Positions 1-5,845 of a DNA stretch of 5,845 nucleotides are shown piece after piece. This DNA is from Massilia sp. (GTDB lineage Bacteria > Pseudomonadota > Gammaproteobacteria > Burkholderiales > Burkholderiaceae_D). Every line of letters starts with the position of its first letter. The stretch's first letter is position 1. A model generated the notes under the pieces. It made no database searches, was not told where the DNA came from, and was given only the letters and a program-made list of their open reading frames with translations. The translations under genes and the position numbers were made by a program. Location of the stretch: positions 1 to 5,845 of the forward strand of contig JAQGNM010000243.1 in the NCBI GenBank assembly GCA_028291845.1, given 5' to 3'.

Positions 1-157
1 GGTGGCCGCCGGCGCCGTCGGCGACGACAAAGCAGGCCAGCTCGCCATTGCGGGCGGCGCCGATGCGGTCCTGGTTGTTGTCGCGGCTGCCGGTCTCGCT
101 CACTGCCGACCACGACAGGCGAACCGCGGCGCCGGTATCAAGGGGGGCGCCGTTCAC
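1..157 (-). CDS. PP2C-family serine/threonine protein phosphatase, N-terminal fragment (runs off left edge)
   Basis: Metal-dependent protein phosphatases of the PP2C (PPM) family remove phosphate from Ser/Thr residues, often opposing a Hanks-type kinase. Translating the minus strand from the GTG at 157 gives 52 codons that stay open to the window edge. They contain the family's N-terminal signature: ETGSRDNNQDR (residues about 21-31), then FVVADGAGGH (43-52), which corresponds to the VADGMGGH motif whose Asp and Gly ligate the catalytic metals. Met is replaced by Ala within DGxGG. The rest of the domain lies outside. The start is uncertain. GTG at 157 overlaps the TGA of an upstream frame (GTGA); in-frame alternatives are GTG at 178 and ATG at 196, and none has a clear Shine-Dalgarno sequence. 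Family assignment is fairly firm. The partner kinase, or a link to a type VI secretion locus, cannot be judged from here. Confidence 0.75.
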   Translation of the reverse strand, partial: MNGAPLDTGAAVRLSWSAVSETGSRDNNQDRIGAARNGELACFVVADGAGGH

Positions 158-315
158 GACCGACCCCGGGCAAAACACGGTGCTTCGAGCTTGCATGCCG
201 GCCGGGCAAAATCGATTGCGCGCGGCGGCGCCGCCGTTTCGAAGGAAGCGGCGGCGCGGGAAGCGGCGGTGAAAGGGCTGTTGACGGGCGCACCGGCAGT
301 GTCAGGGCTGGTCAT
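154..315 (-). CDS. possible small 53-residue ORF upstream of, and overlapping, the PP2C gene
   Basis: I do not recognise this protein. An ATG at 315 opens a 53-codon frame (starting MTSPDTAGAPVNSPF, ending FARGRS) whose TGA at 154-156 overlaps the GTG proposed as the PP2C start. It is rich in Ala and Pro, with two Cys, and shows no signal peptide, membrane segment or motif. Codons such as AAC, AGC, ACC, GCC and TTC fit the local coding style, but high GC alone makes open frames common. No Shine-Dalgarno sequence is visible upstream of 315. It could be a translationally coupled leader ORF, the N-terminal extension of the phosphatase separated by a frameshift, or noncoding 5' sequence. Low confidence. 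Confidence 0.28.
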   Translation of the reverse strand: MTSPDTAGAPVNSPFTAASRAAASFETAAPPRAIDFARPACKLEAPCFARGRS

Positions 316-395
316 CGTGGGCAGACGGAAGTCTTGTATTTTTCTGGAGCAATAATGCCAGAAGACCGGTCAGCGCGCACGCCTTGCCAGAAACA

Positions 396-424
396 TTTTT
401 AGGCTGTCAGTATTGCGCCCACAA
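396..424 (-). promoter_or_regulatory. weak candidate sigma-70 promoter for the PP2C side
   Basis: On the minus strand, in the 121-bp gap between the dbpA stop and the leftmost ORFs, TTGTGG (419-424) is followed after 17 bp by TAAAAA (396-401). Spacing is ideal, but each hexamer matches consensus only partly. It would leave a leader of roughly 75 nt before the ATG at 315. I see no convincing terminator for dbpA in the same gap. Confidence 0.2.
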
Positions 425-436
425 CAAAAACCACGA

Positions 437-1846
<1,410 letters not shown>

Positions 1847-1884
1847 GGCGGGCCGATACTCGATAAAAGGTGGATTGGGGTGAA

Positions 1885-1920
1885 GCCGGGACGGCGCGGG
1901 CGCGGCAGGCGCGCCCCGGC
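1885..1920 (-). other. GC-rich hairpin in the leader between the 88-residue ORF and dbpA
   Basis: The 82-bp gap holds a perfect 7-bp stem GGGCGCG / CGCGCCC (1898-1904 with 1910-1916) and a 5-nt loop. A competing outer stem pairs 1885-1890 with 1915-1920 (GCCGGG / CCCGGC) and shares two C residues with the inner one. No T-tract follows, so it does not look like an intrinsic terminator. It might pause transcription or affect dbpA translation, or simply reflect GC-rich spacer DNA. No strong promoter is visible in this gap. Confidence 0.3.
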
Positions 1921-1928
1921 AGAGTTTA

Positions 1929-2195
1929 TCAGGCCGCGGCCCAGATCGGCAGGCCGGTGAGGTCGAGCCCTTCGTCGCGCTGCCATACGGGCAGGCCGGA
2001 GGCGTCGGTGGCGTCGAGCAGTTCGAGCTGGTGCTGCTGGAGGGCGGGAGCGCGCGGACGGATGGTGCGCTTGGGACCGGCCGCCGCGGCGGTTGCCACC
2101 GGCGTGGCGCCCGGCTCGGGAATGGCGATGCTGGCCAGGGAATCATGGTCGAAGCCCACCAGGTCCAGCGTCGCGTTGTCTTTTTTGTCTCTCAT
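1929..2195 (-). CDS. uncharacterised 88-residue protein with a repeated D-x-[ST]-G-L-P-[VI]-W motif
   Basis: I do not recognise the family. The ATG at 2195 opens an 88-residue frame ending TGA at 1929-1931. It begins with a charged MRDKKDN, followed by a moderately acidic segment (DLVGFDHDS), a Pro/Ala linker (about 26-51) and a C-terminal part with two copies of one motif: DASGLPVW (64-71) and DLTGLPIW (78-85), spaced 14 residues apart. There is no signal peptide, transmembrane helix or cysteine. It lies between the tRNA-fMet terminator and dbpA, 82 bp upstream of dbpA on the same strand, so co-transcription with dbpA is possible. The Shine-Dalgarno sequence is weak. Coding is supported by the structured C-terminal motif pair and by the longer frame sitting neatly between terminator and dbpA. 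Function is unknown. Confidence 0.68.
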   Translation of the reverse strand: MRDKKDNATLDLVGFDHDSLASIAIPEPGATPVATAAAAGPKRTIRPRAPALQQHQLELLDATDASGLPVWQRDEGLDLTGLPIWAAA

Positions 2196-2254
2196 GGTAC
2201 TTAACGGTGCTTCGCTGCTGCAAGTTCGCTACGGCGCGCATGTTTCCGGCCGTA

Positions 2255-2287
2255 GAAAACAAAAGCCCGGCTGCAAGAGTCGGGCTT
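2255..2287 (-). terminator. intrinsic terminator of the tRNA-fMet gene
   Basis: Reading the minus strand, AAGCCCG (2287-2281) pairs perfectly with CGGGCTT (2269-2263) across an 11-nt loop and is followed by the T-rich run TTGTTTTC. The hairpin starts 22 nt beyond the last base of the encoded CCA, the expected place for rho-independent termination of a single tRNA transcript. Confidence 0.8.
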
Positions 2288-2309
2288 CGGTTTGATAGTA
2301 AAACATGTT

Positions 2310-2386
2310 TGGTTGCGGGGACAGGATTTGAACCTGTGACCTTCGGGTTATGAGCCCGACGAGCTGCCAGACTGCTCCACCCCGCA
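2310..2386 (-). tRNA. initiator tRNA-fMet (anticodon CAU), CCA encoded
   Basis: A complete 77-nt cloverleaf is visible. The acceptor strand is TGCGGGG pairing with CCCCGCA, then A73 and an encoded CCA (2312-2310). The D stem is GAGC/GCTC, the anticodon stem TCGGG/CCCGA with loop CTCATAA (anticodon at 2352-2350), the variable loop AGGTC, and the T arm ACAGG-TTCAAAT-CCTGT. Three consecutive G:C pairs next to the anticodon loop (29-31 with 39-41) and A11:U24 mark it as the initiator rather than the elongator tRNA-Met. It supplies formylmethionyl-tRNA for translation initiation. Odd point: base 1 is U and could pair with A72, where the classical bacterial initiator has an unpaired C1xA72. It has its own promoter and terminator and is not part of a tRNA cluster. 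Confidence 0.97.
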
Positions 2387-2392
2387 GGACAG

Positions 2393-2421
2393 ATTATACA
2401 GAGGTGGGCGGGGTCGCGCAA
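2393..2421 (-). promoter_or_regulatory. sigma-70 promoter of the tRNA-fMet gene
   Basis: A perfect -10 box TATAAT (2398-2393) lies 17 bp downstream of TTGCGC (2421-2416), which shares the TTG of the -35 consensus. It sits in the 47-bp gap between the methyltransferase stop and the tRNA. Only six bases (CTGTCC) separate the -10 box from tRNA position 1, so transcription should begin at or within about two bases of the mature 5' end. Confidence 0.72.
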
Positions 2422-2433
2422 TGGCTGGTTTTG

Positions 2434-3609
2434 CTATCGTGCGCGCAGCCGCCACAGCGAGGTGGTTTCGGCCGCGCGCGCCGCGTGCAGCGGGTCGGCG
2501 GCGTCGCTGGCGCGCGGGTGCACCGGGCGCGTATCGATGCGCTCGATAACCGCCAGACCGGCCTGGTCGAACCAGTCGAGCAGCTGCTCGCGGCTGCGCA
2601 AGCCAAGGTGCTCGGCCAGGTCGGACAGGATCAGCCAGGCTTCGCCGCCATCTGCCAGGTGTGCGCCGACGCCATTGATAAAACCCTTCAGCATGCGGCT
2701 GTCGGGATCGTAGATGGCGTATTCGATGGCCGAACTGGGGCGGCCCGGCAGCCACGGCGGATTGCATACGACAAGTTGCGCGCGGCCCGGCGGGAACAGG
2801 TCGGCCTCGACCACCTCGACCTGGGCGCCGAGTTGCAGGCGCTGCAGATTCTCGCGCGCGCAGGACAGGGCGCGGCTATCCATGTCGGTGGCGACGACGC
2901 GTTCGACGCCGCGGCGCGCCAGGATCGCCGCCAGCACGCCGGTGCCGGTGCCGACGTCGAAGGCGAGGCTGGCGCCGGCGGAGACGGGCAGCGGAGCTTC
3001 GGCGACCAGTTGCAGGTATTCGCCGCGGATCGGAGAAAACACGCCGTACCACGGGTGGATGCGGGCGCCTTCGCCGAGCATCGGCGTCTGCACGCCGTTC
3101 TTGCGCCATTCATGGGCGCCGATGACGCCGAGCAGTTCGCGCAGCGAAGCGACGAACGGTTCGGTGGGACGGCCGTAGGCTTCATTGCAGGCCAGCGCGA
3201 CATCGGGCGCGCGGCGCAGGGCGATGCTGTAATCGGCTTCGAACGGGATCAGCAGCATCGCCAGGGTGCGCGCACGCTGCGACTGCGCCTGGCGGTGCAG
3301 GTGGAACGCTTCGGCCGGGGTGGCGGCCACCTTCGGCGCCTTGGCGCGCTTGCCCTTGGTCGGCGCGTCGGCGCGCCGCGCCAGCGCCTGCAGCAACTGG
3401 CGGGCATTTTGAAAATCGCCGCGCCACAGCAGGGCGGTGCCCTCGCAGGCCAGGCGGTAGGCGCTGTCGGCCGGGGTCTGGTCGTTGGCGACGACGACTT
3501 TTTTTGGCGCCGGCATGCCGCTTTGCGAGCGCCACAAGGCCGAGTGCTCGACGTCTCCCTCGCGCCAGTGGATGCGGGTGGCGGTGTCGGGCGGTATGGC
3601 GGTGGTCAT
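2434..3609 (-). CDS. class I SAM-dependent methyltransferase (NPPW type, possibly RNA- or protein-directed)
   Basis: The 391-residue protein has an N-terminal region of about 200 residues (including YRLACEGTALLWRGDFQNAR, 51-70, and a basic KGKRAKAPK stretch, 85-93) followed by a Rossmann methyltransferase domain. Motif I is FDVGTGTGVLA (217-227), the acidic residue after beta-2 lies in ATDMD (240-244), the next acidic motif is EADLF (268-272) and motif IV is NPPW (283-286). NPP[YFW] is typical of enzymes methylating a planar nitrogen: PrmC/HemK (Gln of release factors), RsmC/RlmG (rRNA guanine) and N6-adenine enzymes. The two-domain layout resembles the RsmC/RlmG group, but the substrate cannot be fixed from sequence alone. 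The start at 3609 is preferred over an in-frame ATG at 3639, because that upstream ATG overlaps a TATAAT box; neither has a good Shine-Dalgarno sequence. The gene follows the zinc-ribbon gene by 51 bp and precedes the tRNA promoter. Confidence 0.88.
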   Translation of the reverse strand: MTTAIPPDTATRIHWREGDVEHSALWRSQSGMPAPKKVVVANDQTPADSAYRLACEGTALLWRGDFQNARQLLQALARRADAPTKGKRAKAPKVAATPAEAFHLHRQAQSQRARTLAMLLIPFEADYSIALRRAPDVALACNEAYGRPTEPFVASLRELLGVIGAHEWRKNGVQTPMLGEGARIHPWYGVFSPIRGEYLQLVAEAPLPVSAGASLAFDVGTGTGVLAAILARRGVERVVATDMDSRALSCARENLQRLQLGAQVEVVEADLFPPGRAQLVVCNPPWLPGRPSSAIEYAIYDPDSRMLKGFINGVGAHLADGGEAWLILSDLAEHLGLRSREQLLDWFDQAGLAVIERIDTRPVHPRASDAADPLHAARAAETTSLWRLRAR

Positions 3610-3637
3610 GGCGGTCGATCGTAAAAAACAATCGGCC

Positions 3638-3643
3638 ATTATA
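3638..3643 (-). promoter_or_regulatory. candidate -10 box for the methyltransferase gene
   Basis: A perfect TATAAT lies in the gap after the zinc-ribbon stop, overlapping the in-frame ATG at 3639. No good -35 hexamer is found 15-19 bp upstream and there is no TGn extension, so the promoter may be weak or activator-dependent, or the match fortuitous. If used, transcription would start near 3631, leaving a leader of about 22 nt before ATG 3609. Confidence 0.35.
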
Positions 3644-3660
3644 AGTGTAGTGGTTAAGGC

Positions 3661-3873
3661 TTAGTGGTGGTGCGACCAATCCAGGCCGTTCGAGGCGAGG
3701 AAGGAGGCGACCGCCGCCTGGTTGCCGGTGGCGTGCAGCTTGACTTCGCCGCAATTGCACACGCCCATGTAGGGCTGGATGTGCGAGCAGGCCGAGACCT
3801 TTTGCAGGTTGACCTTGACGGCCTTGGCGCACTTGGCGCATTTGAAGGTGAGGGTGCGGGCGGGTTTGAGCAT
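3661..3873 (-). CDS. small cysteine-rich protein of zinc-ribbon type (70 residues)
   Basis: I do not recognise a named family. The sequence starts MLKPARTLTFKCAKC and carries C12 and C15 (CAKC), C29, then C39 and C41 (CNC). This resembles a small zinc ribbon or knuckle, with the last pair as CxCG rather than CxxC. Residues 17-27 are basic or hydrophobic. The C-terminal stretch (51-66) looks helical and the protein ends in three histidines, which could also bind metal. There is no signal peptide, so it is likely cytosolic. The start at 3873 is well supported: AGGA (3884-3881) sits 7 nt upstream. The gene lies between the REP-like pair and the methyltransferase, which begins 51 bp after its TAA, so the two may be co-transcribed. 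The role is unknown; binding of a nucleic acid or metal is a guess. Confidence 0.82.
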   Translation of the reverse strand: MLKPARTLTFKCAKCAKAVKVNLQKVSACSHIQPYMGVCNCGEVKLHATGNQAAVASFLASNGLDWSHHH

Positions 3874-3880
3874 GCTGAAT

Positions 3881-3885
3881 TCCTG
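3881..3885 (-). promoter_or_regulatory. Shine-Dalgarno sequence of the zinc-ribbon gene
   Basis: CAGGA on the minus strand lies 7 nt upstream of the ATG at 3873. It is the clearest ribosome-binding site in the window. It decides for this start over an upstream ATG at 3908 in a different frame. Confidence 0.7.
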
Positions 3886-3898
3886 AAGTTAGTTGGAT

Positions 3899-3904
3899 AT
3901 TTTA
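3899..3904 (-). promoter_or_regulatory. weak candidate -10 box for the zinc-ribbon gene
   Basis: TAAAAT lies 26 bp upstream of the ATG at 3873, between the REP-like pair and the Shine-Dalgarno sequence. The -35 region would fall inside the left hairpin (around 3922-3927), where I see no consensus match. It is suggestive only because this is the sole AT-rich stretch upstream of the gene. Confidence 0.22.
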
Positions 3905-3909
3905 GCACC

Positions 3910-3994
3910 GGGGACTGGCGCCGCAGGTGCCTGTCCCCAGCTTGGGCGCAAGCGGAGCGAACATGGGACAGGCACCTTGCGGTGCCAGTCCCCC
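3910..3994. repeat. pair of inverted REP-like hairpins (BIME-like element)
   Basis: Two imperfect palindromes face each other across a 26-bp linker. The left one (3910-3938) has a 13-position stem, GGGGACTGGCGCC with GGTGCCTGTCCCC, containing one T.T mismatch and one G.T wobble around the loop GCA. The right one (3965-3992, plus two further C) has a 12-position stem, GGGACAGGCACC with GGTGCCAGTCCC, with one A.A mismatch around TTGC. The right unit is essentially the reverse complement of the left, differing at one base and one loop insertion, so the arms can also pair with each other into one long hairpin. The linker has a small stem GCTT/AAGC (3940-3953). It starts 6 bp after the sbcC stop, a usual intergenic position for REP elements, and may stabilise the sbcC mRNA 3' end. 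No T-tract follows, so a simple intrinsic terminator is unlikely. Confidence 0.8.
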
Positions 3995-4000
3995 TTCGAT

Positions 4001-5845
4001 TTACTCCACCATGACGCTGCTGCTGCCACCCCCCGACGGCTGCACGATGATCCTCGTGGCGATCCGCTCCGTCATTTCCTGCACGTGCGAGATCACGCCG
4101 ACCTTGCGGCCCATCGCCTGCAGGCCGTCGAGCGCGTCCATCGCCACGCGCAGGGTTTCGCTGTCGAGGCTGCCGAAACCTTCGTCGATGAACAGCGATT
4201 CGACCTTCACCCGGTTCGACGACAGCGACGCCAGGCCGAGCGCCAGCGCCAGCGATACCAGGAACGATTCGCCGCCGGAGAGCGAATTGACCCCGCGCAC
4301 TTCGCCGCCCATGTCCTGGTCGCGCACCATCAGGCCCAGCGAGGGGCCGGCGCCGCCGCCGACCCGCTCCAGGCGATAGCGCCTGGCCAGGTGGGCCAGG
4401 TGCGCGTTGGCGTAGCCGAGCAGGACGTCGAGGGTAAATTGCTGGGCGTAGTTGCGGAATTTCTTGCCGTCGGCCGAGCCGATCAGCTCGGACAGCTTGC
4501 CCCAGCGCCGTTCGACCAATTGCTGGCCTTCGATGGCGGCCATGGCGGCCTGCGCATTGTGGCGCCGCACGTCGTCCTGCGCCAGCTGCAAACGCAGCGC
4601 GGTGGCGGCCTCGCCGGCGATTCTGCGCTCGGCCGCCAATTGCGCCAGATCGTCGGCCAGGGTCGACAGTTCACCCGGCGGCGCCTGCTCGAGGTGGGCG
4701 GCGTGCCGCCGGCGGCGTTCTTCCAGTACCGCGCGCGCCGCGCTGGCGGCATTCTCCAACGCCGCCAGCGCCGCCTGTTCCTGCTGGCGCAGCGCGAGGG
4801 GAACGGCCAGAAGTTCGGCCAGCGCGTCGATGCCGTCCGGCGGCGCCAGCTGCGGATGGCGCTGGCCGAAGCCGTCCAGCCAGTGCGCCAGCTTCGACAG
4901 CGCCGCTTCGGCCTGCGCGGCGACGGCCACCCCGGTGGCGGCGTTCTGCACCACCTTGTCGCGCGCGCGGGCGGCCGCCAGGCGCGCCGTCTCGATCGCA
5001 CCCTGGCGGGCCATCAACGCGGCGCGGGCGCCGTCGACCGCCTGGCGCAACTGCGCCTCGACCTGCGCCACCGCGGCGCCGCCCCACAACAGCGCACGTT
5101 GGGCGCGGCGGGCGGCGACGTCGCCATCGTGCCGGGCGAATTCGGAAAGCGCCTGCTCGGCAGTTTTTGCCGCTTGCGCGGCCTGCGCCTGGGCTCCCTT
5201 GAGCTGCGCCTGCAGTTCGCCCAGGGCGGCGCCGCGTTCCGGCTGCGTCGAGGCCTGCGCATTGAACTGTTCCACTTCGCGCAGGCGCTTGCCGCGAAAG
5301 CGCGCCGGGTCGTTTTGCCAGGCGGCGCGCCAGCCGCCGGCCGAGGTGAAGCCAAAATCGAAGCTCGCCATGCCGTCTTCTAGCTGAACATCGCTGTCGA
5401 AAGCACCTTCCAGGTCGTCCAGCAGCGCCACCAGCGCTTCGGCGGCGCGCGCGGTCTGGTCGGCCAGCGCTGCCAGCGCCGCTTGCGCGGCGCTGGCCGC
5501 CAGCCGTGTCGATGCGGCCAGTTCGGCGGCGCCGGTATGGGCGCTGCCGGCCTCGTCGAACGCGTGCTGGGCGGCGTCGCGGGCAGTCTCGGCGGCGCGC
5601 GCGGCCTGTTCGGCGGCGTCGATCCCGGCCAGTTGCGCCGCCACCTGCGCGCGGCGCTGATCGAACCACGCGACGATCGGGTCGGCGCCGATCTGGTCGG
5701 CGCCGCCCTGTTCCGCGCCGCCTTGTTCGGCCTGTTCGGCCAGCGGCTGCGCCGTCCACAGCGCGGACAGGCGCTCGTTCTCGAGCGCCAGCGCGGCGCC
5801 GTCGTCGAGCAGGCTGGCTGCCTGCGCCCGGCTGGCGCTCAGGCG
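4001..5845 (-). CDS. sbcC: SbcC, ATPase subunit of the SbcCD nuclease, C-terminal 614 residues (runs off right edge)
   Basis: SbcC is the SMC/Rad50-like ATPase of SbcCD, which with the SbcD nuclease cleaves DNA hairpins and processes blocked DNA ends. The frame is open from the right edge to the TAA at 4001-4003. Numbering visible residues from the edge, about 65-140 and 200-440 are Ala/Gln/Glu/Arg-rich and coiled-coil-like. Between them, about 141-196 is a more globular stretch (FDFGF; WRAAWQNDPARFR). The C-terminal ATPase lobe contains GSADGKKFRNYAQQFTLD (456-473), the ABC signature LSGGES (522-527), Walker B SLFIDEGFGSLD (550-561, with D554 and catalytic E555) and the switch His in ISHV (H587). 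Walker A and the first coiled-coil arm lie outside. None of the 614 residues is Cys, so no zinc-hook CxxC is visible here. sbcD is expected upstream, beyond the edge, but cannot be seen. Confidence 0.95.
   Translation of the reverse strand, partial: RLSASRAQAASLLDDGAALALENERLSALWTAQPLAEQAEQGGAEQGGADQIGADPIVAWFDQRRAQVAAQLAGIDAAEQAARAAETARDAAQHAFDEAGSAHTGAAELAASTRLAASAAQAALAALADQTARAAEALVALLDDLEGAFDSDVQLEDGMASFDFGFTSAGGWRAAWQNDPARFRGKRLREVEQFNAQASTQPERGAALGELQAQLKGAQAQAAQAAKTAEQALSEFARHDGDVAARRAQRALLWGGAAVAQVEAQLRQAVDGARAALMARQGAIETARLAAARARDKVVQNAATGVAVAAQAEAALSKLAHWLDGFGQRHPQLAPPDGIDALAELLAVPLALRQQEQAALAALENAASAARAVLEERRRRHAAHLEQAPPGELSTLADDLAQLAAERRIAGEAATALRLQLAQDDVRRHNAQAAMAAIEGQQLVERRWGKLSELIGSADGKKFRNYAQQFTLDVLLGYANAHLAHLARRYRLERVGGGAGPSLGLMVRDQDMGGEVRGVNSLSGGESFLVSLALALGLASLSSNRVKVESLFIDEGFGSLDSETLRVAMDALDGLQAMGRKVGVISHVQEMTERIATRIIVQPSGGGSSSVMVE
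5681..5725 (-). repeat. three imperfect 15-bp tandem repeats inside sbcC
   Basis: On the plus strand, units GTCGGCGCCGATCTG (5681-5695), GTCGGCGCCGCCCTG (5696-5710) and TTCCGCGCCGCCTTG (5711-5725) follow one another, trailed by two shorter TTCGGCCTG-like units. On the coding strand they encode the pentapeptides EQGGA, EQGGA and DQIGA (visible residues 40-54). The repeat stays in frame and breaks the surrounding coiled-coil-like sequence with Gly residues. It may reflect slippage in a tolerant loop. Confidence 0.6.

Noticed and set aside
2..355. 117-codon plus-strand ORF at the left edge
   Set aside because: The minus strand of the same stretch encodes the unmistakable PP2C N-terminal signature, so the plus frame is antisense.
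355..402. 15-codon plus-strand ORF with GGAG five bases upstream of its ATG
   Set aside because: The spacing is attractive, but there is no promoter, neighbour or peptide feature to support it, and it lies in a gap between minus-strand genes. A chance match is more likely.
1847..2146. 100-residue N-terminal extension of DbpA from an upstream start at 2146
   Set aside because: The extension is Pro/Ser/Arg-rich out-of-frame translation of the 88-residue ORF, and DbpA homologues start just before the Q motif, matching ATG 1846.
2263..2287. Plus-strand terminator reading of the hairpin beside the tRNA
   Set aside because: The bases after the stem on the plus strand are not a T-run, while the minus strand has TTGTTTTC directly after the stem and a tRNA upstream.
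2350..3624. 424-codon plus-strand ORF opposite the methyltransferase gene, also crossing the tRNA
   Set aside because: It begins inside the tRNA gene and is antisense to a frame with intact SAM-binding and NPPW motifs; the translation has no recognisable domain.
3910..3994. Reading the paired hairpins as an intrinsic terminator or a CRISPR fragment
   Set aside because: No T-tract follows on either strand, and there are only two units, in inverted rather than direct orientation.
3893..5383. 496-codon plus-strand ORF opposite sbcC
   Set aside because: It is antisense to a clearly assigned SbcC frame, its translation is Arg/Gln/Ala-rich without any family motif, and such long shadows are usual in high-GC DNA.

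Overview
This is ordinary chromosomal DNA from a GC-rich proteobacterium. The small-protein style, the GC-rich codon use and the paired repeat sequence suggest a betaproteobacterium of the Oxalobacteraceae (Massilia, Duganella or Janthinobacterium type). That placement is inference from protein style, not a database match. Every gene I can support lies on the minus strand, so the window is best read from right to left.

In transcription order: (1) the C-terminal 614 residues of SbcC, the ATPase subunit of the SbcCD nuclease, whose N-terminal half lies beyond the right edge; (2) a pair of oppositely oriented REP-like hairpins just after the sbcC stop; (3) a 70-residue cysteine-rich protein of zinc-ribbon type; (4) a 391-residue class I SAM-dependent methyltransferase with an NPPW motif; (5) an initiator tRNA-fMet gene with its own promoter, an encoded CCA end and an intrinsic terminator; (6) an 88-residue protein I do not recognise, with a repeated GLP[VI]W motif at its C terminus; (7) dbpA, the DEAD-box RNA helicase of 50S ribosome assembly; (8) at the left edge, the first ~52 codons of a PP2C-type phosphatase, apparently overlapped by GTGA with the end of a possible 53-codon upstream ORF.

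Functionally the window mixes DNA break and hairpin processing (SbcC), translation and ribosome biogenesis (tRNA-fMet, DbpA, possibly the methyltransferase) and signalling (PP2C). I see no transposase, integrase, phage gene, CRISPR array or defence island. The long plus-strand reading frames opposite sbcC, dbpA and the methyltransferase are GC-rich antisense shadows.

No new multi-gene system is evident. The points most worth a second look are: an initiator tRNA with U1:A72 instead of the usual C1xA72, whose promoter predicts almost no 5' leader; the 88-residue repeat-motif protein; the paired REP-like hairpins; an SbcC C-terminal half without a single cysteine, with an in-frame 15-bp repeat in the expected hook region; and the GTGA start arrangement of the PP2C gene.
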